DNA of 64,000 nucleotides from Zunongwangia atlantica 22II14-10F7 (GCF_002094855.1 NZ_ARYN01000002.1:248001-312000); one strand, 5' to 3'. Shown: positions 1 to 9,189, counted from the stretch's first letter. Notes: generated by a model from the sequence alone, not told the origin. Translations and numbers: made by a program.

Positions 1-148
1 TACCACGATCGGTAAGAGATTTAAGCTCTGCAAGCTTTGCTTTCTTATCTTTTGCATCTGCCAGGGAGATTTCTCCCAAAACATCTAAAGCTTCTACCTG
101 AGTAAAAGTACTGTCGAAATCAATTACGTAATTTCTTTTGGTTTCCAT
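1..148 (-). CDS. N-terminus of phosphoserine phosphatase-type HAD protein (partial)
   Basis: Only the first 49 codons are inside the window; the gene runs off the left edge. Translating the minus strand from the ATG at 148 gives METKRNYVIDFDSTFTQVEA, followed by a Leu-rich helix and a Lys/Ala-rich stretch. The DFDST segment (residues 10-14) is HAD motif I, and the following VEALDVL matches the helix after motif I in phosphoserine phosphatases. In Bacteroidota this N-terminus is often fused to a D-3-phosphoglycerate dehydrogenase module. That fusion is established for the group but cannot be checked here because the rest is missing. Probable role: a late step of serine biosynthesis. The gene is divergent from sbcD, and its leader holds a small overlapping ORF. 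Confidence 0.7.
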   Translation of the reverse strand, partial: METKRNYVIDFDSTFTQVEALDVLGEISLADAKDKKAKLAELKSLTDRG

Positions 149-228
149 TTATTTGTCTCGTCCTCTTTAATCCCTAAAAGGGTTTTATTAACGAAGCCCG
201 CCTTAAAATAGTAAAATTTCTTCTCCAT
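124..228 (-). CDS. Possible upstream ORF (34 aa) overlapping the HAD gene start
   Basis: In the leader of the HAD gene an ATG at 228 opens a 34-codon frame that ends at TAA 126-124. It therefore overlaps the first 25 bases of the HAD gene in another frame. The peptide is charged and aromatic, starting MEKKFYYFKAGF and ending KEIT, with no serine run as a classical serine attenuator would have. The frame stays open further upstream, with a possible GTG start near 243. It could be a leader peptide that couples or tunes translation, or a chance ORF in a structured leader. It is too short to judge by sequence alone. Confidence 0.3.
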   Translation of the reverse strand: MEKKFYYFKAGFVNKTLLGIKEDETNKWKPKEIT

Positions 229-562
229 TTCTCGATGGCGTGCCACGAAGTTATTTACTTTATCAGTTCTTCAAAACTACTATTTTTACCAGAGTTATTA
301 AGCTATAATTCTGTAAAAAAGAAACTTAATTTACAAGCAATCAAAGCTTTTTAAAAAGTCTTTATTTTTTATTCTACCAACAGTTTTTTTGTAGATAAAA
401 AGCAAGCTTTTCAGTGTTTTGTTCAAAATACGCTAATATAATTTTTGAAATTATTTTTAATGAATTTCAGCTAAATCGAATTAGTAGAATTTAAAAAGGA
501 TTTTTATTTGAATACCTTTGCCTTTGTTCGCCTAATTTTCTTCTTTAAACCCAAATTTCAGC
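149..562. other. Divergent intergenic region between HAD gene and sbcD
   Basis: This AT-rich spacer carries the leader of the minus-strand HAD gene (about 149-270). The rest, 280-562, is low-complexity AT sequence that must contain the sbcD promoter. No clear -7/-33 pair for sbcD was found, and no RNA gene or repeat was recognised. Confidence 0.5.
272..279 (-). promoter_or_regulatory. Candidate -7 promoter box for the HAD gene
   Basis: The minus strand reads TAGTTTTG here, matching the Bacteroidota -7 consensus TAnnTTTG. Transcription would begin around 265, giving a leader of about 115 bases before the ATG at 148. That leader contains short inverted repeats (CCAT/ATGG and CCC/GGG pairs) and the upstream ORF. 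No convincing -33 TTG was found, so this is a weak call. Confidence 0.3.
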
Positions 563-1786
563 ATGAAAATTCTTCATACCGCCGATTGGCACATTGGTAA
601 AAAACTGCATAAACATGATCTTTTTGCCGATTTTGAATTATTTATCGATTGGCTTTGCCAGATAATTTCTGAAGAGAAAATAGATCTTTTATTGATCTCG
701 GGAGATGTTTTCGATTTGGCCAATCCGTCGTCTGATGCGCGCAAACAGTATTACCAGTCGCTTATCAAACTGCAAAAACTAGATTGTAAGATCATTGCTA
801 CCGGTGGTAATCATGATTCGCCGGCAATGCTGGATGCACCAAAAGAAATTTTACGCGAACTCGATATTACCATTATTGGTGGTTTACCCGAAAAACTTGA
901 GGAAACTATAATCCCTGTTTATAATGCTGAAAATAAAGTAGAACTCGTAATTGCAGCTATTCCGTTTTTACGGGATGCCGATCTACGAAGCGCGAACGAA
1001 GGTATTACTTACGAAGATCGAATTGAAGCGATTAGAAACGGAATTCAGCATACTTTTGAAAAAGCAGCTGAAATCTGCCAAAATCAATTTCCCGAAGTTC
1101 CGGCTGTAGCCATGGGACATTTATTTGCTGCCGGCATCGAAACTTCAGAGAGTGAACGTGACATCCAGATCGGGAATCAGGCCGCTTTTAATGCCTCTCA
1201 ATTTGGCGATTTTTTCAAATATGTTGCTTTAGGGCACATTCATAAACCGCAACGCGTTTCCGCAGAAATTCCGGTTTTTTATAGCGGCTCCCCTATTCCG
1301 CTTTCATTTAGCGAGCGTAAAGATGATAAACGAATCCTTATTTTAGATTCTGAAACTTCCTGGGAACCTAAAAGTGTAGCCGTTCCTCATTTTCGAAAAC
1401 TGCTTAAAATTAGTGGAGATCTTAACGATATTGAATTCAAATTAAATACGCTGGAAGATCACGATCATTTAGATTATTTAATTGAAGTCGATTTGATCGA
1501 AGAACAATATGATGCCCAAAAGATCTATGCGCTCGATGTTTTGGTAAATAATTTTAAAACAGCGGGATACGAAATTGTAAAGCAGCGTGCACAATTTAAA
1601 AATAAGTTGAAGGGAACAGCCGATTTGTATGCAGAATCACAACAGCTGGAAGATCTAAAACCCACCGATGTTTTTGCTGAATTAGTTAGCGCACACGATT
1701 ATGAAGAAGATACCAAAAATGAAATTTGGAGCGCTTTCAACGAAATTTTAGAAGAAATTCACCAATCTGAAAACTCTGCCAACTAG
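563..1786 (+). CDS. sbcD: Exonuclease SbcCD, nuclease subunit SbcD
   Basis: This is a 407-residue Mre11-type metallophosphoesterase, the nuclease subunit of the SbcCD complex that trims hairpins and DNA ends during repair. The metal-binding motifs are in order: DWHIG (D8, H10), SGDVFD, GGNHDSP, then MGHLFAAG and GHIHKPQ near the end of the catalytic domain. The C-terminal ~120 residues correspond to the capping and SbcC-binding region. The ATG at 563 is the only sensible start because it puts the HTADWH motif at residues 5-10 as usual. sbcC follows after one base, so the two are cotranscribed and probably translationally coupled. Length and motif order are normal for the family. Confidence 0.96.
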   Translation: MKILHTADWHIGKKLHKHDLFADFELFIDWLCQIISEEKIDLLLISGDVFDLANPSSDARKQYYQSLIKLQKLDCKIIATGGNHDSPAMLDAPKEILRELDITIIGGLPEKLEETIIPVYNAENKVELVIAAIPFLRDADLRSANEGITYEDRIEAIRNGIQHTFEKAAEICQNQFPEVPAVAMGHLFAAGIETSESERDIQIGNQAAFNASQFGDFFKYVALGHIHKPQRVSAEIPVFYSGSPIPLSFSERKDDKRILILDSETSWEPKSVAVPHFRKLLKISGDLNDIEFKLNTLEDHDHLDYLIEVDLIEEQYDAQKIYALDVLVNNFKTAGYEIVKQRAQFKNKLKGTADLYAESQQLEDLKPTDVFAELVSAHDYEEDTKNEIWSAFNEILEEIHQSENSAN

Positions 1787-1787
1787 C

Positions 1788-4700
1788 ATGAAAATATTAA
1801 AAATTGAATTCGAAAATATCAATTCGCTTCGCGGGCCGCAGCTAATCGATTTTACCGATAAACCATTTTCTGCCAGTTCTCTTTTTGCCATCACCGGCCC
1901 AACCGGAAGTGGAAAAAGTACGATTTTAGATGTGATTTGCCTGGCACTTTTTAACCACGTGCCAAGATTGGGGAAAATCACCAAAAACGAAATTATCGCA
2001 AAAGGTGCGATTCTTACCCGTAATCAAAAAGAAGCTTTTGCCCAGGTCACTTACAGTTGCAAGTCGGGAAATTATGCTTCAAGATGGTCGATCGAAACAA
2101 ATTCTAAAGACAATCTTCGAGATTACGAAATGGAAATCGCAGATTTAGCTACTAATTCCTTGATTGACCTCAAGAAATCACAAGTTCCGGCGAAGAATGA
2201 GGCTTTGATCGGTTTAAATTATAATCAGTTTATCAAAGCGGTTTTGCTGGCTCAGGGTGAATTTGCGCAGTTTTTAAAAGTCAATAAAGCAGAGCGTGGC
2301 GAATTATTAGAAAAAATCACCGGAACGGGAATTTACCGCGAACTTGGTAAAAAAGCGTACGAAAAGAATAAAGAAGCTGGTAAAGAAATTTTACAGCAGC
2401 AACAGGAAATCGAAATCATTCAAAAATCATTGCTGAATGACGACGATCATGCTGAAATTTCCAAAAACTACGCAGCACAGCAAGCCGCCAGCGAGCCATT
2501 GGAAAAAGAGATTCAGCGTCTAACAAAATTCGTTGAGCTGAAGCAGGAAATTAAAAATCAGCAAGAAAATATCACCAAGATTGCTTCGGAAAAAACGCAG
2601 GCTGAAGAAAGCTTAAAACAATTCAAAGAGCATAACGGTAAATCACTCAGTGCTCACGAAAACTTACAAGAACATGCTGGTGATCTGCGAAACTGGAAAC
2701 AAGGCATAGAAAACGAAGCCGGAGTCGCGAAAGAAATCGCTGGAATAGAAGCTAAGATTGGGCAAAATAAGCAGGCATTTTCAGGATTACTTATTGAAGT
2801 TTCGCAATTGGTAAAAACGGAAGTTTCAGTAAATGAATTTGAAATTAAGCTGAATGAATTTACTGAGAATATTCAGCAATTTGAAGAAGAACGAAAAGAA
2901 AAAGGCCGAGAATATAAAAAACTGATGGATGAATTTAAACTGAAAACTGCCGATCTACCAATCAATTTCAGTAAGAATCCAGATGAAAATATCAAACAAT
3001 TACAAGCGATTGGGAATTCGGCTGCTAATCGTATAAAAAATTATGAGGCTGAATTATCGAATTTCGATCTAAGCGATACTGAAGCATTAAAGTTTCAGCT
3101 AAAAGAACAAACCGAAAAAACACGTGCCGCGCAAAAAGCGAATGAGAAGATCGATCAAGCCGACAATGAATTAAAAAGAATCGCTTCAGAAAAAACCAAT
3201 ATCGAAAAACAAAGCGAAACGCTTCCGCAGCAAATAAAAGAGGTAGATACTAAAGTAAAATTTCAGCAAAAAGACCTCGAAAATTTACAATTACAGCAAA
3301 AAAATCAGTTACTCGAGGCAAGATTAGAAGATTTACGTCATAATTTAATTGATAATGAGCCCTGCCCGCTTTGTGGCGCCAAACATCATCCTTTTGCAGA
3401 TCATGCACCTGAAAAAGACAATGATCTGGAACAAAAAATTGAATTGCTACAAAAAGAATTTCAGGCAAATTCATCGATTTTGGCTAAAATTCAGGCGAAT
3501 TTTGAGAGTTTTCAACAGCAATTAAAAAGGCTGGAAAACGAAGAGCAACAATGGAAGACAACTTTGGAAGAAAAAAGAGCAACTTTTAAAAATACATTCA
3601 AAGATTTTGATTTTGCATCTGAAGAAGCCTGGGAACAGAACATTGCGACGCTAAACGCTCAAATAGATATAATCGAAAAATGGGAAAAAGAGGAAAAACA
3701 GCTGCAAATTGCCCAAAATACGATTCCAGATCAACAAAAAGCACAGGAATTACTGCGTGATGCTTTTAAATTAAAGGCTGAACAGGAGAATTTATATAAA
3801 GGTGATGATATTGGCGATAAAAACCGATTATATCATCGCCAGTTTACCACTTTACGGCAGGAGAAAAAATCCTTGGATGAGCAGCTGGAAAATTTGAAAA
3901 GTAGGCTTCAAAAATTAGCTTCAGAATTATCGAATTTGGAGCAAGAGCTTTCTTCGGTTTTAATAGAAAAAGGCTACGAAAGTTTGCAACAGGCGTTGGA
4001 AAATTTATTGCCAGAAAGAGACTATTTGCAGCTTAGGGAGCAGCGAGAAAAACTTCAGCAAAAATTATCTGAACTTAATACATCATTTAAGTTGCTGCAA
4101 AAGCAATTAGAGGAAAAGCAAAAGCTGGATATCGTAGAAACCTCAACCGAATTGCAAGAGCAACTCGGCAAAAAGCGCCAGGAGTTAAATGAAATTAATG
4201 AGACCTGTAAAGCGCTTTACAGACAATTGGAAAACCAGAAAGAGAACCTGCAAAAACTGGAAAAAATTAGAGCTGGAATTGCCGAAAAAGAACAAAAAAT
4301 TAAGCGCTGGCGATTATTAAATGAACTTATTGGCGATGCAACGGGAAGAAAATTCAATGAATTTGCGCAGGATCTTACTTTAACGCAACTTATTGCTTTA
4401 GCCAACAAACGCCTGGCCGATCTTAGTGATCGTTATGTGATCGATAAACCATTAGATGAAGAAGATGATGGTTTGGTGGCAATCGATGAGCATATGGGCG
4501 GGCAACGACGCTCTGTAAAAACCCTTTCTGGAGGGGAAACTTTTATTTTAAGTTTATCGATGGCGCTTGCTTTATCTGATCTGGCTTCTAAAAATGTAGA
4601 GATCAATAGCCTGTTCATAGATGAAGGTTTTGGAACGCTAGACCCTGAAACTTTGGATCAAACGCTGGATACTTTGGAAAAATTACAGGCAGAATCGTCG

Positions 4701-4811
4701 AAAACCATCGGAATTATTAGTCATGTTGATTCTTTAAAAGAACGAATTGCGACACAGGTAATGCTCACCAGAAATGGGCAGGGATATAGTAGTATTACTA
4801 TAAAAGGATAG
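1788..4811 (+). CDS. sbcC: Exonuclease SbcCD, ATPase subunit SbcC
   Basis: This is a 1007-residue Rad50-type SMC-like ATPase. Walker A GPTGSGKST is at residues 37-45, followed by the conserved QGEFAQFLK segment. Long coiled-coil arms rich in Gln, Glu and Lys surround a zinc hook, CPLCG, with the two cysteines at 526 and 529. The C-terminal lobe has the ABC signature LSGG followed by ETFILSLSMALALS, then Walker B LFIDEGFGTLD. It partners SbcD in ATP-dependent processing of double-strand ends and palindromic hairpins. The start codon lies one base after the sbcD stop. All key residues are present and the length is typical. Confidence 0.96.
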   Translation: MKILKIEFENINSLRGPQLIDFTDKPFSASSLFAITGPTGSGKSTILDVICLALFNHVPRLGKITKNEIIAKGAILTRNQKEAFAQVTYSCKSGNYASRWSIETNSKDNLRDYEMEIADLATNSLIDLKKSQVPAKNEALIGLNYNQFIKAVLLAQGEFAQFLKVNKAERGELLEKITGTGIYRELGKKAYEKNKEAGKEILQQQQEIEIIQKSLLNDDDHAEISKNYAAQQAASEPLEKEIQRLTKFVELKQEIKNQQENITKIASEKTQAEESLKQFKEHNGKSLSAHENLQEHAGDLRNWKQGIENEAGVAKEIAGIEAKIGQNKQAFSGLLIEVSQLVKTEVSVNEFEIKLNEFTENIQQFEEERKEKGREYKKLMDEFKLKTADLPINFSKNPDENIKQLQAIGNSAANRIKNYEAELSNFDLSDTEALKFQLKEQTEKTRAAQKANEKIDQADNELKRIASEKTNIEKQSETLPQQIKEVDTKVKFQQKDLENLQLQQKNQLLEARLEDLRHNLIDNEPCPLCGAKHHPFADHAPEKDNDLEQKIELLQKEFQANSSILAKIQANFESFQQQLKRLENEEQQWKTTLEEKRATFKNTFKDFDFASEEAWEQNIATLNAQIDIIEKWEKEEKQLQIAQNTIPDQQKAQELLRDAFKLKAEQENLYKGDDIGDKNRLYHRQFTTLRQEKKSLDEQLENLKSRLQKLASELSNLEQELSSVLIEKGYESLQQALENLLPERDYLQLREQREKLQQKLSELNTSFKLLQKQLEEKQKLDIVETSTELQEQLGKKRQELNEINETCKALYRQLENQKENLQKLEKIRAGIAEKEQKIKRWRLLNELIGDATGRKFNEFAQDLTLTQLIALANKRLADLSDRYVIDKPLDEEDDGLVAIDEHMGGQRRSVKTLSGGETFILSLSMALALSDLASKNVEINSLFIDEGFGTLDPETLDQTLDTLEKLQAESSKTIGIISHVDSLKERIATQVMLTRNGQGYSSITIKG

Positions 4812-4934
4812 TATTATTATTTTTGCATACATAAAAGGTTTTAGTTATTAATTTAACATTTTAAGAGTGTTAAATTAAGGATTTATTAATATATTTAGTT
4901 AAACTTAATAAGTTCTAAATTAAAACCTTACAGC

Positions 4935-6215
4935 ATGAAAGCAAAAATCAATACTCTACTACGGTTTTGTTTTTCTGTTTGGTTACTGACTTTCCTAATG
5001 GCGAGTCCGGTTACGGCGAAAAGCCTCCTAACAGAAAATAATGGAGATCCTTACCAGTCTTTTAAAGGACGCGTAATAAATTCGGTTACAGAAAGCCCAA
5101 TCCAATCGGCACATATCAATGTAAAAGGAACAACAATTTCAACCATATCGAATGCAGATGGGGAATTTTCCCTAAAACTACCTGCAGATATGGAAGATGC
5201 TTTAATAAGTATTTCTGCACTTGGCTACCAGACCAAAGAACTTCAGCTAGATTATTTTAAAAGAGAAAATGTGATTATCGCAATGCAAGAAAGCGTGCAG
5301 GAATTAGCTGAAGTAAATATTTATACCAAAGGTGATGCTACAGATCTGGTAAGAAAAATGATGTATAATCGCGATGAAAATTATGTAAGTGATGAAGCCT
5401 TAATGACAGCTTTTTATCGTGAAACCATAAAAAAAGGAAATAGAAATATTTCTTTATCTGAAGCGGTGACTGAACTTCACAAACAGCCTTATCTTTCTAA
5501 CAAAGATGATGATATAGCTATTTTGAAAGCCAGAAAAAGCACCGATTATAAAAGGTTAGACACCGTTGCCCTAAAATTACGCGGCGGCCCTTTTAATACC
5601 CTTTATATCGATGTGATGAAATATCCACAATTCTTATTTGACACCGATAAATTGGGCTTATATAGCTTTAAGTATGCTGAACCAACAAAAATTGGCGAAC
5701 GCAATCTTTACGTTGTAGATTTTAAACAAAGAAATCGTGAAGAGCCCTGGTATTTTGGAAAATTATTTATCGATAGTAAAAGTTTTACCCTGGTGAAAGC
5801 AGTTTACAGTTTAAATACTGATAATAAACGTATGGCCAGTAAAATGTTTACCAGCAAAAAACCTAATGGTGTAAAAGTACATCCAGATAATGTACAATAT
5901 CAGGTAGATTATCGTGAGAATAACGGAAAATGGTTTTATGGCTACGGAAAAGCAGATCTGGAATTTGTAGTTAACTGGAAGCATAAAATTTTCAATTCTC
6001 GTTATAAAGTACATAGTGAAATGGCCATAACCGAATGGGAAATCGCCAATATCATTGTACCACACAATGAAGAATTTATAAAACCTGCCATTGTAATGGT
6101 AGATGATATTGAAGGTTTTGCCGATGTAGACTTTTGGGGAAGTAATAATATTATCGAGCCCGATAAAAGTATCCAAAACGCAATAGAGAAAATTCAGAAA
6201 AAAATTATGGAATAA
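4935..6215 (+). CDS. Secreted CarboxypepD_reg-like domain protein
   Basis: The 426-residue protein begins with a signal peptide (hydrophobic core about residues 10-25, likely cut after VTAKS). Residues ~43-117 form a CarboxypepD_reg-like beta-sandwich with the typical run GRVINSVTESPIQSAHINV, then SNADGEFSLKLP and SALGYQTKEL. The remaining ~300 residues are not a family I can name with certainty. They contain many aromatic and charged residues and no TonB-dependent barrel signature. In Bacteroidota such proteins are exported and often envelope-associated. The gene starts 123 bases after sbcC and is followed by a strong terminator, so it is probably a separate unit or the end of a read-through unit. 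Function is unknown. Confidence 0.75.
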   Translation: MKAKINTLLRFCFSVWLLTFLMASPVTAKSLLTENNGDPYQSFKGRVINSVTESPIQSAHINVKGTTISTISNADGEFSLKLPADMEDALISISALGYQTKELQLDYFKRENVIIAMQESVQELAEVNIYTKGDATDLVRKMMYNRDENYVSDEALMTAFYRETIKKGNRNISLSEAVTELHKQPYLSNKDDDIAILKARKSTDYKRLDTVALKLRGGPFNTLYIDVMKYPQFLFDTDKLGLYSFKYAEPTKIGERNLYVVDFKQRNREEPWYFGKLFIDSKSFTLVKAVYSLNTDNKRMASKMFTSKKPNGVKVHPDNVQYQVDYRENNGKWFYGYGKADLEFVVNWKHKIFNSRYKVHSEMAITEWEIANIIVPHNEEFIKPAIVMVDDIEGFADVDFWGSNNIIEPDKSIQNAIEKIQKKIME

Positions 6216-6281
6216 AAGATTTAGCGCTTTCGGGAAAAGTTCCTGAAAGACTAAAGATGGTTTAAGTTGTTTGGGTTGAAC

Positions 6282-6329
6282 ACCGGGATAAAGCTTATAT
6301 TAATCTAAAGCTTTATCTCGGTTTTTTTA
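6282..6329 (+). terminator. Rho-independent terminator after the CarboxypepD_reg gene
   Basis: A 15-bp stem (6282-6296 with 6308-6322, one G-T wobble) carries the complementary arms ACCGGGATAAAGCTT and AAGCTTTATCTCGGT, followed by a run of seven T. It sits 66 bases past the stop at 6215. Confidence 0.9.
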
Positions 6330-6334
6330 TAGCG

Positions 6335-6438
6335 TAAACTACTTAAGAGCAAGCCCTAGAGGTATTCGTTGGAAACAAATTTTTAATTTCGAGGCAAGCC
6401 TCGGGGTATTTTAGCCTTTGGCGGTGCCAATAAATTTA
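6335..6438 (+). repeat. Dispersed intergenic repeat R1, copy 1
   Basis: This ~104-base segment starts TAAACTACTTAAG and ends GGTGCCAATAAATTT. It matches 42241-42345 closely, and 43043-43104 more weakly. It contains the hairpin CGAGGCAAGCCTCG (stem CGAGG/CCTCG, loop CAAG) and an upstream half-hairpin around GCAAGCCC. It lies between convergent genes, directly after a terminator. No coding potential was seen. Confidence 0.75.
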
Positions 6439-6466
6439 ACCCTACGAAGACATTTACTATTCAATT

Positions 6467-7120
6467 TTAATTGGGAATTACGTGATAATAAATCGCCAGA
6501 AAGTGACAAAAAGTACCAAATAATACAAAGAGATGAAATATTGCGTGATTATATTTTAGTTTATCTATACTAAAAATTATTGCGCCAATCGTGTATGAAA
6601 TTCCGCCTGAAAAAAGCCAAATTAAACCATCCTGAGATAAATTATTGATTAGCGGCTTAACAGCAAAAACAATAATCCACCCCATTGCTACGTACATTAT
6701 GGTACTTAAAGTTTGAAATTTACCCGTAAAGAACAATTTTAAAATTACACCTGTAATAGCTAGCGCCCAAACTACAGAAAAAATAATCCAGCCAACAATA
6801 CCTTCTAAAGTCACCAGAGAAAATGGCGTATACGTGCCGGCAATAAGAATGTAAATGGAAGCATGATCTAAAATATTTAGCCGATATCTTAATTTTCGCT
6901 CTTTTACGCTGTGATATAATGTAGACGCCGTGTAAAGAATAATCATACTACTTCCAAAAATCCAATAACTTACTTTTAACGCCGTAACACTAAGTTGGCC
7001 TGCTTTAATGATAAGTAATATTAGGCCTACTACACTTAGTAATAATCCAATTGCATGAGAAACTACGTTTAGTCTTTCTTCAGATTTTGTGTAATATTTT
7101 ATCCTATCGCGATCTCTCAT
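6467..7120 (-). CDS. Hemolysin III family (PAQR) membrane protein
   Basis: This 217-residue integral membrane protein has about seven hydrophobic segments. It shows the family landmarks ERLNVVSHAIG near the N-terminus, TLYHSVKER, DHASIYILIAGTYTPF in the middle, and FHLFVLFGTFCHF near the C-terminus. The conserved Ser, His and Asp positions fit the PAQR/hemolysin III fold. Members are proposed membrane hydrolases or receptors, and true hemolytic activity is doubtful for most. It is transcribed alone, convergent with the preceding gene. The ATG at 7120 gives the family's usual short cytoplasmic N-terminus. Confidence 0.9.
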   Translation of the reverse strand: MRDRDRIKYYTKSEERLNVVSHAIGLLLSVVGLILLIIKAGQLSVTALKVSYWIFGSSMIILYTASTLYHSVKERKLRYRLNILDHASIYILIAGTYTPFSLVTLEGIVGWIIFSVVWALAITGVILKLFFTGKFQTLSTIMYVAMGWIIVFAVKPLINNLSQDGLIWLFSGGISYTIGAIIFSIDKLKYNHAIFHLFVLFGTFCHFLAIYYHVIPN

Positions 7121-7264
7121 TGTATACCACTATCGAGATTTTAGTTATTAAAATACTTTGACTGAAATAAAATGCTACGAACTATTGCAGCTCATCTTAA
7201 ATTTCTATTATCAAAAATATATAATATCGAGAAAGCAAGCTCCTAAAATAAAGCTAAAGCAACA

Positions 7265-8038
7265 CTAAATTAAAACGGTATATTCTAATTTAGAAACCAG
7301 GTCTCGTGTAGAGTTTAAACCCAATTTTTTTAGAATGTTTTTGCGATGTTTATCTACGGTTTGATGACTAATACAAAGCTTATTGCCTATTTCTTTACTG
7401 GTATTGTTCATGGCCAATAACCGCACAATATCGTTTTCTCTGTTGGTTAAAGCATCAAGGAATATTTCTTTGGAATAGTTTTTAATGAATATCGTTTCGT
7501 ATTGATTATTCTTATTTAGCATTCTAATTTTTCCTCGAATGGGAAGCTCTTCGTCATGACCAATTAAAGTAACCTGGCCAAAACATAGAGCGATCTGGCC
7601 TTCAGCTGTATAATGAACCGGGATTTGATTTTCAATAACATTAAGATACCTACCCTCTTTTGGCACTTTAATTCTATAATTATACTGAATATCTAACCTG
7701 GTGCGATCTTCAATTTTGATGTTTTCAGCAATATAAGTAGTCATTTCATGAATCATTCCCAACCATAATTCTACCTCCTCTGGATGAATCATCTCCAGGA
7801 AAAGTTTTATCCCATCCTTATAAAGCTGGTCTCTGGTAACGCCCATCCCTAACTCTATATTTTTAGTAAAATATTCGTAACGCTGCTCTATAGTATTGGT
7901 AAGCATTAAAAAGGTAGAACTGGTAGGTAAAACTTTGTCCAACTCCTTTAAACGCTCTATATGTGGTGCTATTACTTTGGAATCTAAATGCGTATTCTCA
8001 CTAAAAATTTCTGTAAACCTATCTAGGGGATTCTTCAT
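7265..8038 (-). CDS. LuxR-family transcriptional regulator with PAS-like N-terminus
   Basis: This 257-residue regulator ends in a LuxR-type helix-turn-helix: LTNRENDIVRLLAMNNTSKE, followed by an HQTVDKHRKNILKKL recognition region. The N-terminal ~180 residues have the alternating pattern of a PAS-like sensor domain, with the short YYNYRI-like and ALCFGQVTLIG strands typical of flavobacterial orphan PAS-LuxR proteins. There is no receiver domain or phospho-acceptor, so it probably senses a ligand or partner directly. No kinase adjoins it. The region upstream of 8038 is shared with the divergent small gene at 8266. Targets are unknown. Confidence 0.8.
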   Translation of the reverse strand: MKNPLDRFTEIFSENTHLDSKVIAPHIERLKELDKVLPTSSTFLMLTNTIEQRYEYFTKNIELGMGVTRDQLYKDGIKLFLEMIHPEEVELWLGMIHEMTTYIAENIKIEDRTRLDIQYNYRIKVPKEGRYLNVIENQIPVHYTAEGQIALCFGQVTLIGHDEELPIRGKIRMLNKNNQYETIFIKNYSKEIFLDALTNRENDIVRLLAMNNTSKEIGNKLCISHQTVDKHRKNILKKLGLNSTRDLVSKLEYTVLI

Positions 8039-8244
8039 TGAAGCAAACTTACTTTATCAAATTTAGTCGTTTTTTAACAAATAATAATTCTAAATAAACA
8101 TTCTAAATGCTTTCTAAACTTAGTATATAGGTAGGTTTTGGAATCTATATGCTATAATTTAAGTAGTATTTTAAAAATTAATCCAAAATTAATCATGCTG
8201 CTATTCATTTAAAACTGAAGTAACATTTACTCTACTTCAGCAAT

Positions 8245-8252
8245 TAATTTTG
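8245..8252 (+). promoter_or_regulatory. Candidate -7 box for the small gene at 8266
   Basis: TAATTTTG matches the Bacteroidota -7 consensus TAnnTTTG. The ATG lies 14 bases after the box, implying a leader of only a few bases. No clear -33 element was seen. Confidence 0.4.
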
Positions 8253-8265
8253 CAAAAAAAAACAA

Positions 8266-8484
8266 ATGACATTACCAGAACAAACAAAAACTTTACTGGA
8301 AACTTTAAGTTTCCCTGTTTCTTACGATCAACAGGGACAAAGCATTAAAGATGCCAATGGATTATTGGTTTGCGACGTTAGAGGTTGGGGAAAAATTCAG
8401 TTTATGGATAAAGCTGAAGAAAGACACGATGCCATAGGTTTTGTAATTGCTGATTTATTAAACGGACTGAAACCCACTAAATAA
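8266..8484 (+). CDS. Small conserved-looking cytoplasmic protein (72 aa), unknown
   Basis: I do not recognise this family. The protein has no signal peptide or membrane segment and reads as a compact soluble alpha/beta protein, with a central VCDVRGWGKIQFM motif and a final AIGFVIADLLN helix. Codon use looks genuine. The start is supported by a TAnnTTTG box just upstream. Its last eight bases overlap the 3' end of the convergent response-regulator gene. The location between two LuxR-type regulator genes may be coincidental. Confidence 0.65.
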   Translation: MTLPEQTKTLLETLSFPVSYDQQGQSIKDANGLLVCDVRGWGKIQFMDKAEERHDAIGFVIADLLNGLKPTK

Positions 8485-9124
8485 TATTGTAATTACGAGC
8501 TTTTTCTACTGCTTCCAGCTTGCTATGCACCTGTAGTTTTTTATAAATATTCTCTATGTGTTTTCTTACTGTAGATGGCGAGATAAAAAGATTTTCAGCA
8601 ATTTTGGTATAACTTAAACCACTGGCCAGCTGTTCTAAGATTTCGGTTTCCCTATCGCTTAAACTTATCTGTTCTTTTGCAGTAGTTAAATTACTAAGGT
8701 CTGGATGCCTTAATAATTTTAGTGTCTTTTTAGCGATTTTTGGATTCATGGCTGCACCACCTTCTATGGTTTCCAGAATCCCGGCATGCAAATCTTCTGC
8801 AGCGGTATCTTTTAGCAAATAGCCGTCTGCCCCTGCTTTTATGGCATTAAAAATATGTTCTTCGTTATCAAAAACGGTTAACATGATCACTTTAATATGG
8901 GGATATCTTTTTTTAATAATCGCAGTAGCTTCGATACCATCTATACCTGGCATTTCTATATCCATAAGAATAAGATCTATTGTAGATTTAAGATCTAATT
9001 GCTCTAAAACCTCTGCACCAGAGTTGCATGAAAACTTATGCGATAAATCTTCAAAAAAAGAGATTTTCTCTTCTAAAGCTTTCAGCAAAAAATAATTATC
9101 GTCTACAATTCCTATTCTTACCAT
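8477..9124 (-). CDS. NarL/FixJ-type response regulator
   Basis: The 215-residue protein has an N-terminal receiver domain with the acidic pair IVDDN near residue 8, the phospho-acceptor in LILMDIEMPGIDG, the switch threonine in VIMLTVFD and the lysine in YLLKDTAAE. A C-terminal LuxR helix-turn-helix runs from LSDRETEILEQLASG to SPSTVRKHIENIYKKL. It lies 65 bases downstream of a TPR histidine kinase on the same strand, which is its evident partner. The pair forms a classical NarL-type two-component system acting on transcription. Confidence 0.92.
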   Translation of the reverse strand: MVRIGIVDDNYFLLKALEEKISFFEDLSHKFSCNSGAEVLEQLDLKSTIDLILMDIEMPGIDGIEATAIIKKRYPHIKVIMLTVFDNEEHIFNAIKAGADGYLLKDTAAEDLHAGILETIEGGAAMNPKIAKKTLKLLRHPDLSNLTTAKEQISLSDRETEILEQLASGLSYTKIAENLFISPSTVRKHIENIYKKLQVHSKLEAVEKARNYNII

Positions 9125-9189
9125 TTTTAAGATTTAAATGTTCTCCAAAACTAAAACCTATGGCTACTGTTTGCTATAGGGCAATTGTC

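Noticed and set aside
1748-1984. Antisense ORF over the sbcD/sbcC junction, and many other long antisense frames (for example 5811-6176 and 55149-55457)
   Set aside because: They lie opposite well-supported genes, lack signals of their own and follow the codon bias of the sense strand. They are shadows.
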